Shown here piece by piece: positions 13,080-22,113 of a stretch of DNA of 64,000 nucleotides (positions are counted from its first letter, which is position 1; every line of letters begins with the position of its first letter). Made by a program: the position numbers and the translations under genes. The notes below the pieces were generated by a model. The model saw only the letters and a program-made list of their open reading frames with translations, was not told where the DNA came from and did not search any database. This stretch comes from Megalonaias nervosa. Taxonomy: Eukaryota > Mollusca > Bivalvia > Unionida > Unionidae. The stretch spans positions 62,001 to 126,000 of the forward strand of contig JAECUM010001766.1 of the NCBI GenBank assembly GCA_016617855.1. Reading direction: 5' to 3'.

Positions 13080-13331
13080 CTTTAACCATATCTTATGATA
13101 ATCTTTTTCATACCTGCTGACTCTCATTGGTAGGATATCCGTTAACATACTGTCAATAATACGAAACTCACGTATTAAATCGTCCGTATCATACTTTACA
13201 CCTTGCAAGTAAGATCGTATCTGATCAAGTAATTTTTTGTAAGTGATACTTGCTGTTTTAGAAGAAATTTTTTTTTTTTGTTTCAAGTTTGGGTTCAATC
13301 TTTTTACATGCTGTTGAAAGAGAGACACCAA
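13080..13331 (-). CDS. Unknown viral gene fragment of element A
   Basis: The - frame open from 13331 downward reads as lysine-rich then helical (KLLDQIRSYLQGVKYDTDDL, then REFRIIDSMLTDILPMRVSR) and looks like a genuine protein end. Past about 13080 the frame runs antisense through the inverted repeat, so that part is not real. I do not recognise the family. It is probably a truncated carboxy-terminal piece left beside the repeat. Confidence 0.35.
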
Positions 13332-13441
13332 CGCCAGATATTATTAACAAAAACGGATTTAATAATGCTCCACTTGAGATTATACCAGAGCTAGTCATTA
13401 ACAGTGGCAAATATGATATTACTCGAAGTATTCTACAGTAG
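13322..13441 (+). pseudogene. Carboxy-terminal fragment of an unidentified viral protein
   Basis: The + strand reads ETPTPDIINKNGFNNAPLEI then a short stretch ending DITRSILQ and TAG at 13439-13441. There is no start codon and no upstream continuation in frame, so it is a stranded 3' end. Its sense direction is opposite to its neighbours, which suggests a rearrangement next to the left inverted repeat. Confidence 0.35.
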
Positions 13442-13464
13442 TATTTATAACATTCTTTTACACA

Positions 13465-14442
13465 CTAAAGGTTTTTATGATAAAATTTATAATATTTTAC
13501 TAATGCTTCAGCATCTTGTTTTGGAATTTCTTCTGAAATGTGATTGAAATCGATGATTTTTTCATTACACAATATTTGTTTACAGTTTTGTACAATATTA
13601 AAAACTCTAGCACCAACAATCGAATCAAGAAACTCACTGAACATGTTATTTTTAGGATCAGCTGTAAAATCTCTATACTTGTCATAAACATCTGACAAAA
13701 TATCCTTATATCGTTCATCTGTTAGTACCTCATTTTTCTTTAGCCAGCTATAGGAATCAAACGCGTTTTCTACTTCACGTTCGTACAAATCTGTTTCTTT
13801 CACCAGATTACTGTAATCTTTTTCTGTTTCATCAATATATCCTAATGCCAAGCTTATCTGATCTAACGTGAAATTTTTGAGAACAAGATGTCTGACAATT
13901 ACGTATGCAACCACAAAATTTGCTAGCATTAATTTTTGTAGTGATTTTAGTCCAAGAAGGGTAATCTGAGTAAAGGTATTTACTTTAAGCCATAATTTTT
14001 CGTATTGTTTTGTGAACATTTTCTCAACCTCATTGTAATAATTTCGTAATGACAATTGTCTAGAGCGCTGGATTGATGGAAATGGAATATCATCTGCTTC
14101 ACTTATGTCGTAATAAGAATTAATTCCTACACCAAATGTTGTTCGATTGACTTCCTCAAAAAAAATTTCTCTCTCAATATCACCAAGATCATTAATTTCA
14201 TTATCAAAATCTTTGATTATTTTTAGGGACCTTTCAACAATAATCGGATTAAATTCTGGGTTATTTTTACGTATCATTGGAAAAATTGCGTTTGAGTACA
14301 CTTTAATAAGTAACGCCGTGTCTGGTGTCATGTTAACAATATTAACTAGGGTTTCCTTGTCGAGGTAGTACATGCCGAGATACTTAAAAATTTCTCGTTT
14401 TGAAAAACTGTTATATATTTTTTTGTTTCTTTTTATTCCCAT
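13465..14442 (-). CDS. Uncharacterised 325-aa protein of element A
   Basis: The frame is intact, with ATG at 14442. The product is rich in Asn, Lys, Ile and Asp and largely helical. It has one moderately hydrophobic stretch around residues 163-190 (LGLKSLQKLMLANFVVAYVI) and an acidic carboxy-terminal half. I see no catalytic motif and do not recognise the family. It is the longest undamaged gene of element A, while most neighbours carry frame breaks. It is oriented like the fibre gene and away from the packaging/capsid block. It could be a virus-specific structural or host-interaction protein, but nothing visible decides this. Confidence 0.6.
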   Translation of the reverse strand: MGIKRNKKIYNSFSKREIFKYLGMYYLDKETLVNIVNMTPDTALLIKVYSNAIFPMIRKNNPEFNPIIVERSLKIIKDFDNEINDLGDIEREIFFEEVNRTTFGVGINSYYDISEADDIPFPSIQRSRQLSLRNYYNEVEKMFTKQYEKLWLKVNTFTQITLLGLKSLQKLMLANFVVAYVIVRHLVLKNFTLDQISLALGYIDETEKDYSNLVKETDLYEREVENAFDSYSWLKKNEVLTDERYKDILSDVYDKYRDFTADPKNNMFSEFLDSIVGARVFNIVQNCKQILCNEKIIDFNHISEEIPKQDAEALVKYYKFYHKNL

Positions 14443-14499
14443 TATTCTAGATTCCGCTCGCTTGTCAAGACGATAATGAATTTCATTTATTAGTCTTTT

Positions 14500-14886
14500 T
14501 TTTCCTCCGCTTTTCCACCATGTGCTTCTGTTGTTAATATGTCCGATTGCATTATCAAATCTATATTTTTAAAATCAAGCTCGAGCAATATTTTTTTCAA
14601 CAGTATTTCAACTTGTTTGTGTTCTTCTAGACAATTATCAGGATGACAGTATCAGCTTATAATATCAAAGTTTTCTATTCCTTTTATTAGTTGTGGTCCT
14701 TGCATATGAATAACACGAACAAAATTTTTTTCTTCTTCTGACAATGGAAAGTTTATCATTGGAATTGTAAATTTTTCATAGTATTTTTCGCACGTGCCGC
14801 TAGTGATTCATCTCCAACATCTTTTTTCGGGTTAAAAATATTATCATAAAATTCTCCTGCAACAGTTATAGTTGGTGGTTCCGACA
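14500..14886 (-). pseudogene. Broken small gene upstream of the 325-aa gene
   Basis: From an ATG at 14886 (product begins MSEPPTITVAGEFYDNIFNP) the coding sequence can be followed toward 14500, but one single-base frameshift near 14790 and one in-frame TGA near 14655 interrupt it. The readable parts are acidic/lysine-rich and contain no motif I know. It lies between the fibre gene and the 325-aa gene on the same strand, with short spacers, as in a gene cluster. Confidence 0.5.
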
Positions 14887-14975
14887 TTATTTTATAGCAT
14901 TAGATTAAATTTGATCATCAAGTGTATATATTTGAAATGCTGTCAGACCTGGAAATGGATGTTCAGCAGCAAAAA

Positions 14976-16176
14976 CTAAAACTCGAAAATATAAGTACTT
15001 GTTGACAATATTTTCTGTCGGAATCGTAAAAAATATTGTGTTGTTGAAATACAAGTGTCTGTTGTACTATATAATGTTGTCCAATCGATATCATCGTTTG
15101 ATCCTTCCAATTGCCAATTATAAATTTGACCAACACTAGGGTTTAATCGGCCTCGCAAATGAAATTGCCAAATAGCAACTGCAGTGGGACATTTAATTTT
15201 AATCCAAAAGTTTTCAACTTCTCCGTTGGTCGTCCACTCGTGTCTATCAGAGAAAGCATAATAAGTATAATTTTCAGGATAATATGCTGATGCGCTTACC
15301 TCAAACCCAACTCGATTGTAAGTTGCTTTAAAAAGTGATGGAATATACCCAACATTGTTTTTAGTTCGTTTTGCACCACCACCAGATACACTATCAACAT
15401 ATGCTTTATTTGTCAGATCATTATGGTTAACTGGAACATATGTTGTTGTTATATTTTTGTCTCTCATGTTTAGATTGCCTGTCATTTTTCCGCCGGATTG
15501 TCTCAAATATGGGTTTAGCGCTCCTTTTAACTGAGCATAACTAATAGCATCCGAATTGGACGCTGGTGGTGAGGTTGTCGGTAATCCAGTTATTTTTTAA
15601 TTTGACATAGGTTACCTGTCATTGTGTCACCGGCTTCGTTAAGTTTATTATCGTCAACAGATTTTAGTTGTGCATAACTTACAGTTTGTGTGTTATCAAC
15701 ATTTGCTGGCGGATATACAGTTTCTAAGCCTAACACTCGTCAACCTGACATGTTAAAATTACCTGTAACTGTCCCACTGGTTTTATCAAGTTTGTTATTA
15801 TCCATATACTTCAGCTGTAAATAACTTACAGCTTGAGTTAATGATTTAAGTTTGCTGGTGGATACCCAGTCTCCAAATTTATTATTTTTTTTCCTGACAT
15901 ATCTAAGTTACCGCTTAAAGTTCCGCCAGATTTATCTAGTTTTTCATTGTCGACGGATTTCAGTTGTGCATAACTAACAGCTTGTGTATTAACAACATTT
16001 ATTGGCGGATAATCTGTTTCTAAACCTAGTACTCGTTGATTTGACATAGACAGGTTTCCTGTCATTGCGTCGCCAGCTTTTTTTTAGGTAACCTGATAAT
16101 CAATATTGCCGTTTGTTATTGTACTTACAGCCGATGAATCTCCTAATGTTGTTCCAAATTTTGTATAATGGCTCAT
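14976..16176 (-). pseudogene. Fibre/collar-like protein with repeated modules and a discoidin-like end
   Basis: The start ATG is at 16176. About five modules of roughly 40 residues follow, each of the type (M/L)TGNLxM...I.LE..YPP..VN..AVSYAQLK, then LDKSGG; this resembles the GxMTGxLxM...KYVD repeats of bacteriophage tail fibres. The last intact piece (15506-14976, 176 aa) ends in a beta-rich domain with ENFWIKIKC, YNWQLEGSNDDIDWTTLY, like F5/8 type C (discoidin) carbohydrate-binding domains. Several frameshifts and stops (about 15560-15840, 16080) break the gene. The expected role is a virion spike that binds a surface sugar. The element B gene at 56005-56960 contains one comparable module. 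Confidence 0.7.
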
Positions 16177-16209
16177 TATGTAAATTATATAACATAAAAA
16201 TATATAACA
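16177..16209. promoter_or_regulatory. Bidirectional TATATAA-type promoter region of element A
   Basis: The 33 bp between the divergent fibre gene (-) and ATPase gene (+) contain ATTATATAAC and ATATATAAC. The same TATATAA-like word directly precedes the starts at 16929, 18809, 19590 and 19957, so it looks like a shared viral promoter element. Confidence 0.5.
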
Positions 16210-16887
16210 GTGGCAAAATCGTCGATATTAAATTTTGATACAGAGCGGTTGGTGAAACATAAACATAACAATGAACTTCCAGATTGTCATTATCTTATTG
16301 TTGGACGAACTGGATCGGGAAAAACAAATTTGCTTATGAATTTACTGCTGGGCGATAATTTTAACTATGACAGGGTTTACATTTACACAATTAATCCACA
16401 ACAAGATAAGTACGAGCTACGTAACAAATATAATAACAAACTTCGTGATGATCTTGAGGCTGGTGAGGATTTTTTTATTATCAAACAACCAGAAGAACTT
16501 GTTCCAGTTAATCAACTTGATTCGCCCGAGCATAAGATAGTTGTTTTTGACGATATTCCGCTAAATAATGTAGAGATGAATAAAATAAGATCATATTTTT
16601 CACTGTCACGTAATAAAAAATTTAATTCTGTTTATTTAGCCCAAGGTTTTTATAATGTTGACAGATTTATCAGATGAAATACTGGCTGTTTTATATTATT
16701 CCCTGGACTGGACAATGTTGATGTTAGAAATATCGCAAACGAGCAATGTGGCAATGTGACAAAAGACAAAGTTATCGAACTTTACCATAAGGCGACAGCG
16801 GATAAATATAACTTTTTCTTATTTGATAAACTAACACACGATCCAGCTAAAATGTTTCGTTGTTGTATTGAAAATTATCTACAGTAA
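16210..16887 (+). pseudogene. Genome-packaging ATPase (FtsK/HerA, A32-like)
   Basis: The product is 225 codons. Walker A is GRTGSGKT at residues 32-39 and Walker B is IVVFDD at 110-115. After these comes a sensor-like run, RSYFSLSRNKKFNSVYLAQGF, typical of the packaging ATPases of Polintons, virophages and poxviruses (A32). In those viruses the enzyme drives DNA into the preformed capsid. Two defects are visible: the first codon is GTG where an ATG is expected, and codon 156 is TGA (16675-16677), after which the same frame continues to TAA at 16885-16887. Otherwise the frame is complete. No ATPase was found in element B. Confidence 0.85.
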
Positions 16888-16928
16888 GATGTCTTCCACT
16901 TCTTAAAATTTTATAAAATTTGTATATA

Positions 16929-18768
16929 ATGGATAAACGAGCAAAGTACAGAAAACACATAGAAGATCTAAAAAAAAACTTGTTCAATCTAAAGCTGAAC
17001 TTAGGCAGATGATTCAACAAGCACGACGTGGTCAAGTGGCTGCAGCAGAAACAGCAGCAACAATTCTCAAACCAGTTACTGAGACACTACTTGGAAAACA
17101 ACCTGAAACTAAGCCGCTGTCAGAAGAAGAACTTAAAAGATTGCAGGAAAAAGGTTTGGTTGGAATTGTTAAAGAACAACAAGAAGCAGCTGCCGCAAAA
17201 GATATCGCCAGATCTGATGAAGAAAGAAGAAGATGGGCTGAGGCTCTTGTAGCAAATGTTGCTGATCCTGTTGCTAGACGAAATGAACTAAATCGAATGA
17301 TTAATAATCCACTTTTACTTGAAAGATTATCAGAACTAACCACACATGAAATTAGGACTGTTTTAGGAAAATTATCAGAAAAATTAGAGGATATTGAAAA
17401 AGAACAAGAAAAAATTGGAGAGTTAACAGTAAGGTTTTTAAATGTTGAAGAACAAAGACGATTTTATCGAGAAAAAGCACATAATAAAATAACTGATGAT
17501 GATTATCATGAATTTTTAAAAGAAAATGATATAAATGACATTGATAATATAAAAACTTGGTCGAAAGAAAGGTATGATAAACTTAGAGCTAATTTAAATA
17601 AAATGATGATTGGTGGCCATACGTATAATGCCGAATTAGAAAAAAATAATGAAGAAGAACATATGTCTCAACTTTCTGATAAAATTAGAGTCGGTGTTAT
17701 TGCTAGAGTATTTCACAGAACAGCAATGATAATAGAGAGACAGGGTTTGGTAAAAGTTGGAATTTTCATAGGAAATTTAAAATAAATGATGAAAATTGCA
17801 TAAAAGATGTTAAAAAAACCCCAAAAAGTATATTTAGAACTGATAGACCAGTTGTATTACCAGAGAGCGTAAAATTTTCAGCGGAGATTGAAAAACCACT
17901 AGTTATATCGCCAGGGGAAACTGAAAGTAAAGAGCAAATTAAAAAAAATGACAACAGTAAAATAACAAAATTCGAATACGATACTTTTATGAAAGAAAAT
18001 AATATTAAAGATGATGCGGGAGGTCGTGGGTTCGATCCCCGGTCGAGTCATACCAAAGACTTACAAAAATGGTACTAACAGCTGCCTCGCTTGGCGCTCA
18101 GCATTAAGAGGTTAGTGTTAGGACTGGTCGGCCTGGTGTCAGGATAATGTGACTGGGTGGGACATCATGCTACATGTCTGTGGCATGATGCCCCAGTGCT
18201 AGACATCACTATAAACTGCCACACTGCAGACATCGTAGCGGTATGACTGAAAAATTGTTAAAGCTACGTTAAAAATCATAATCACATCACATATTAAAGA
18301 TGTTGATAGTAATGATAAATGGTCACAAAATGAATATGATGATTTTATTAAAAAAAATTAGATATTTATAACGATGGAATAAAAGCTTATAAAATTAATG
18401 AAGCTAAAGGAGAAGATCTTAAAACATTTTTTGAACATGCTAGAAATGGTGTTATTGCTAGTAATTTAATATCTACGGCGAAGAAAATTAAATCTGGAAA
18501 ATCAAGTTATACAAGCTTCTATGATGAATTTGAACTTAATGAGAATATTCGCACGAGTAAAAGATCTGGAACAGGTGTAAAAATATTTGCATCAGTAACC
18601 GAAATGATTGGCAGATTAATGCTGCTGATATCATCAAAAGAAGCTGGGAATGTTGACGCTGAGATTGACAATGAAATTATTGATATACTAGATCATTTAA
18701 GATCAGAAAATTTATTAACATCTGACGAATACGAAACTTTACACCGCGACTTAATAGCAACGACCTAA
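16929..18768 (+). pseudogene. Long coiled-coil virion-type gene, split by a SINE
   Basis: The start ATG at 16929 follows GTATATA. A lost base in an A-run at about 16970-16978 shifts the frame; the main open part is 17009-17785 (highly charged, helical: EEELKRLQEKGLVGIVKEQ, then repeated ITDDDYHEFLKENDI-type segments), another shift follows near 17785, and a SINE sits at 18014-18290. The end (to TAA at 18766-18768) has the motif RLMLLISSKEAGN...EI.NEI.DIL..L, also present at the end of the element B gene 59715-61083 (RLEILIGGKRAGN...). That shared end shows homology despite divergence. It probably encodes a scaffold- or core-like structural protein; the exact role is unknown. Confidence 0.7.
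18002..18302 (+). mobile_element. 5'-truncated tRNA-SINE copy inserted in the element A coiled-coil gene
   Basis: The SINE body is 18014-18290; it lacks the A-box side and starts at GATGCGGGAGG just before the B box (GGGTTCGATCC). It is flanked by a perfect 12-bp duplication, ATATTAAAGATG (18002-18013 and 18291-18302). The family is the same as the SINE that hosts element A, so this family was active both before and after the viral insertion. Confidence 0.9.
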
Positions 18769-18808
18769 TTTTATAAATGTTAATTTTGTAAATATATAAT
18801 AAATAGCA

Positions 18809-19558
18809 ATGTCAACAACATTATTACTAGACTCTAGTACGGCCGCTAAAGATATCGCAAATATTTCAGTAAATTATATTCCGCCAATACAACTTGATAC
18901 TGAAAAACAGTATGAAAGTGGACTAATTTCATGTACATGTTGGCATAACATGGCTAACGTAAAAACTGGTGTCAATGATGAATTTACATTTACTACAGGT
19001 ACGAGAACCCCGTGGAAAACATTTAAAATTCCACAAGGAGCTTATAATGTCACTGATCTAAATAAGACAATAAAAGAGCTAATAACGAAAAATTATGGTA
19101 TCGATGACAATTTTGAGCTGGCGCCTAATTATAATACATTACGCGCTAGAATGACATTAAAAAATGATATAGCAGTTAGTTTTTTTTATCACCAACAAGA
19201 ATCGCACCACTGATAGGATTTTATCATGAAAATTATTTTTCTTTTGTACAACAAACTTACATACGACGGTGACCTGCCGGTAAATATAACTGACGTAAAC
19301 ACAATATTAATAAATTGCTCTATTGCAACCGGATCTTACTCAGCCCAGGGTAGTAAAGGACAAACGATATTTAGTTTTTCGCCAGATGTTCCACCGGGAT
19401 CGCTCATGCAGATTAGTCCAAGGCAAGTTATTTATTATCCTCTAAATGTTGAAAATCAAATAACAGCAATAAATATGCAGTTGACAGATCAATCTGGACG
19501 ACAGCTGGATTTGAACAACGAGGTTGTCACTTACTATTTACACTTACGTGCACAATAG
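18809..19558 (+). pseudogene. Penton-like minor capsid protein (single jelly-roll), element A
   Basis: The gene starts MSTTLLLDSSTAAKDIA at 18809, preceded by TATATAATAA. The carboxy-terminal part carries FSPDVPPGSL and LTDQSGRQLDLNNE, which match the element B protein 53958-55440 (FSPQVPPGSL, FTDQAGHILNLRNEE). This ending is characteristic of the penton/minor capsid protein of Polinton-like viruses, which fills the capsid vertices. At least one frameshift lies in the T-run at about 19180-19190 and a second near 19250. The gene is only about half the length of the element B gene, mainly because the middle is shorter. Confidence 0.75.
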
Positions 19559-19589
19559 CAAGCTATTGTTTTATATAACCTCAGATATA

Positions 19590-19928
19590 ATGAAACAAAA
19601 TAAATTTTACCGAAGAAAAATTATTGGTGGATTTTTGGGAAATATATTTACTAAAATTATTGAAAATGTTCCGGGAATAGCGCATAAAGTTGCACCAATT
19701 GTACTTGACGCGTCAAAAGCTTTTGCAACTGGAGCTGCATCTGCCGCTGGAACAGCTGTTGGACAAAAGGTTGCTGATAAAATAAAAGGCACACCGACAA
19801 TCAAACAAGTTATATCAGAAATCGCTCCAACAAAAGAAATTCAACGTGCTATGATAACAAAACTTTTATCGCCAAAAGGCGAGCAGATTATACAAAAATT
19901 AATATCTAAAGTAACAGCGCCACAATAA
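19590..19928 (+). CDS. pVI/pX-like minor capsid or core protein, element A
   Basis: I choose the ATG at 19590 (MKQNKFYRRK), which directly follows TTATATAACC; the frame is open further upstream only by overlap with the penton gene. The 112-aa product has a basic amino end, a Gly/Ala-rich amphipathic middle (KAFATGAASAAGTAVGQKVA) and a Lys-rich tail. Small basic proteins of this build occur just upstream of the capsid gene in Polintons and are compared with adenovirus pVI/pX. The element B counterpart is 59237-59611, in the same position relative to its capsid gene. Confidence 0.65.
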   Translation: MKQNKFYRRKIIGGFLGNIFTKIIENVPGIAHKVAPIVLDASKAFATGAASAAGTAVGQKVADKIKGTPTIKQVISEIAPTKEIQRAMITKLLSPKGEQIIQKLISKVTAPQ

Positions 19929-19956
19929 AATTTTATATAATCTAATAAATAAAAAA

Positions 19957-20262
19957 TTGTCTGTTAAAAATGATCTCGATTTAGCAGAAACTTATGACAT
20001 CGATGACACTGCAACAGAATTTGAGTATGTTGAATATCTCGACGAAAATTCTAATGAACCAAATAAGGCTGGTGTCAGAACATTTAATACCAGACATGAA
20101 GATGTATTTCTTTTACCTCACAAAGCAATATTGGAAGTTCGCGGCCAGATTATGACAGTAGCTAATCCACCTGTCGCACAAGCAGCTGGAACAGAAGTAG
20201 CTCTAATAAATAATGGCTGGTGTCAAGTGATTTCCAGACGATTTCGTAATGTATTAGTGAGT
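19957..20262 (+). pseudogene. Major capsid protein, amino-terminal fragment (element A)
   Basis: The first codon is TTG in the context AAAAATTGTCTGTT where ATG is expected, again after TTATATAATC. About 100 codons remain: an acidic leader and then the first strand region HEDVFLLPHKAILEVRGQIM followed by ALINNGWCQV, which aligns with YFLPTEAFIEVEGRLL and GFVNNG in the element B capsid gene. The frame then runs into TCTG repeats near 20270. A short capsid-like piece may persist near 20410-20470, but the remaining ~350 codons of a double jelly-roll capsid are missing. Confidence 0.75.
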
Positions 20263-20582
20263 TCGTTTTGTCTGTCTGTCTGTCTGTCTGTTTCAATGAA
20301 AATCATAAACCTTAGAATCTAAGGCCGTACTGAAACAGTGTTCTGTATTGATTTACACTTGGATGCCTTGAATCTTCACGGCTTGATAAACACCTACTAT
20401 CGATTTTTCAGACTGCAGAGTCGTACACAGCCGCTGTGTTAAAGCTTCGTTTTTCTGTGCAAACAGACGGTAATATATTTTTAAATATGTAAGATTTCAG
20501 ATTTCGCGATTCAATTTTCCAAAATCAGAAAACGAAATGCTACTCAAAATCAGGCAACTGGTAAGTATATAATAATTTTTTG

Positions 20583-20587
<5 letters not shown>

Positions 20588-20656
<69 letters not shown>
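20588..20656. repeat. (TA)n microsatellite
   Basis: About 34 uninterrupted TA units. Confidence 0.95.
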
Positions 20657-20658
<2 letters not shown>

Positions 20659-20900
20659 ACAGGTCTGCGGTCTAGTGCTAAAGCGTTAGATTCTCGTACT
20701 CAAGGTCATGATTGACATATGTCAATGGAGGCGATTTCGATACCATTTTTTCTAAGATAATTGGGGGTCCGGAGAAATCCTCGAAATCCAACAGAAGAAA
20801 TACACTCTCCCCACTATACACCACGGGTGGGTGTACTTTTGCACTCCTCGGGGTTGATTATGGGGAGAGTACAAAATCGGTTGGACGTAGATAAGGCCTC
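20657..20900 (+). mobile_element. tRNA-derived SINE of a second family, degraded
   Basis: GGTCTGCGGTCTAGTGCTAA and TTCTCGTACTCAAGGTCATG form a tRNA-like head, followed by GACATATGTCAATGGAGGCG and a TCTAAGATAATTGGGG segment. The same order of segments is found on the - strand at 53030-52300, where the B box (GGTTCGATTCC) is better preserved. The two copies define a family distinct from the SINE at 18002. Confidence 0.65.
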
Positions 20901-20904
20901 CGTT

Positions 20905-21320
20905 TGTTTGTGCCGTCCCTTAGGATAAGTTTATGTGTTGTGTTGTCCTATGTGTTTGTGCCGTCCCCTAGGATAAGTTTATGTGTTGTGCCGTCCCTTA
21001 GGGTAAGTTTATGTGTTGTGTTGTGTCGTCCATAAAAAATACGGATCACTCTCTGAACTTTCTAGAATGTCGTTTGGCAATCTAGGGGTTCACATAGGGG
21101 TTGTGTCTGTACAAATTACCCTCTGAACTTTCTAGAATGTGGTTTGGCAATCTAGGGGTTCACATGGGGGTTGTGTTTCGTCTAATTTCGAATATCCTCT
21201 GAGCTTTCTAGGATGTTGTTTGGCAGCAGAGGAGTTCACATGGGGATATTTCGAATGCCCCTGAGCTTCCTAAAATGTTGTTTGGCAATCTAGGAGTTCA
21301 CATGGGGTTGTGTTGTGATT
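20905..21320 (+). repeat. Two adjacent short tandem arrays
   Basis: 20905-21035 repeats a unit of about 30-45 bp with GCCGTCCCTTAGGATAAG and TTTATGTGTTGTG. 21040-21320 has four copies of a ~65-75-bp unit with CTCTGAACTTTCTAGAATGT, TTTGGCAATCTAGG and GTTCACATGGGGTTGTG. Parts of the second unit resemble the SINE-associated DNA at 52490-52790 (minus strand). Confidence 0.7.
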
Positions 21321-21358
21321 ATATGTTTTGTAAATATTTTTATTTATAATTTTGAAAT

Positions 21359-21768
21359 ATCATTATCAAAAAGTGCGTCAACTATATTATTAATAAATGT
21401 CATTGGATCATCTGCCCAACCTACTATTCTCATATCATTTTCAGTTGCAAACAACCATACTGATCCATAGTTTGATGATATATGGTAACCAACTTTTTTA
21501 ATACAGTCGCTTATTATTTTAGTTGTTATGCCAGTATAACTTGAGGCTGCTCTAAACGAATTAAATCTCTTACAAAATTTGTCAGATCAAATCCAACATG
21601 TCTTATTGATGATGGATAATAACCCATATTATATAATATTCTATTGTTTAAATAGAAATAAATCTAAGGTTCGGAAACCTCTTTCCACCTCTCCATACTT
21701 TGGGGGAGGGGGTGGGGGTTTCTGGTCTAGAATCCTCTTTTAGTTCAGGATCATCTTATCTTACTACT
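21359..21768 (-). repeat. Right terminal inverted repeat of element A
   Basis: Reverse-complement partner of 12658-13073, differing by scattered substitutions and small indels. Both copies encode the same short reading segment (MGYYPSSIRHVGFDLT...; further on WLFATENDMRIVGWADD) with the same frame discontinuity near the LIRLEQPQ segment, so either the break predates integration or the segment is not translated as one protein. Confidence 0.9.
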
Positions 21769-22034
21769 GTGGTTAGAGCGTCCGACTCGGATGCGAGAGG
21801 AACCCCGGCCGAGTCGTATCAAAGACTTTCTAAAAATGGTACTAACAGCTGCCTCGCTTGGCGCTCAGCATTAAGAGGTTAGTGTTAGGACTGGTCGGCC
21901 TGGTGTCAGGAGAATGTGACTGGGCGAGACATCATGCTACATGTCGTCGGCTTGATGCTAGACATCACTATAAATTGCCACACTGCAGACGTAGCGATAT
22001 GACTGAAAAATTGTTAAAGGTATGTTAAATACCG

Positions 22035-22099
<65 letters not shown>

Positions 22100-22103
22100 A
22101 TAA
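21769..22103 (+). mobile_element. 3' part of the SINE interrupted by element A
   Basis: It resumes with GTGGTTAGAGCGTCCGACTC, continues through a partly deleted B box, the conserved body (CAGCTGCCTCGCTTGGCGCT) and ends in a (CT)n(CA)n tail at 22030-22103. The 10-bp duplication GTATTAGACG follows at 22104-22113. Confidence 0.85.
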
Positions 22104-22113
22104 GTATTAGACG

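Larger units (their letters stand above)
20263..21358. other. Repeat-filled replacement of the right part of element A
   Basis: Between the broken capsid gene and the right inverted repeat there is no viral gene except perhaps a trace at 20410-20470. The stretch holds (TCTG)n, a (TA)n run of about 70 bp at 20588-20656, a SINE-like segment and two short tandem arrays. In an intact Polinton this side would hold the rest of the capsid gene, the protease and replication genes. Confidence 0.6.
12658..21768. mobile_element. Element A: Polinton/Maverick-like endogenous viral element with complete ends
   Basis: This 9.1 kb insertion is bounded by ~410-bp inverted repeats and a 5-bp target duplication. 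It carries a capsid and packaging gene set: fibre-like gene, FtsK/HerA-type ATPase, coiled-coil gene, penton-like gene, pVI/pX-like gene and the start of a double-jelly-roll capsid gene. Family knowledge: Polintons are 15-20 kb, have inverted repeats of hundreds of bp, AG...CT-type ends and retroviral-type integrases that duplicate about 6 bp. This copy lacks integrase, polymerase and protease, and the region where they would fit (20265-21358) holds repeats instead. I infer an internally deleted copy; a defective element mobilised in trans is the alternative. Confidence 0.85.

Noticed and set aside
12945..13080. Carboxy-terminal part of the minus-strand frame entering the left inverted repeat
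   Set aside because: It is antisense to the conserved reading segment inside the inverted repeat, so only the part above ~13080 is kept.
17032..17343. 103-codon minus-strand frame
   Set aside because: Antisense shadow of the coiled-coil gene.
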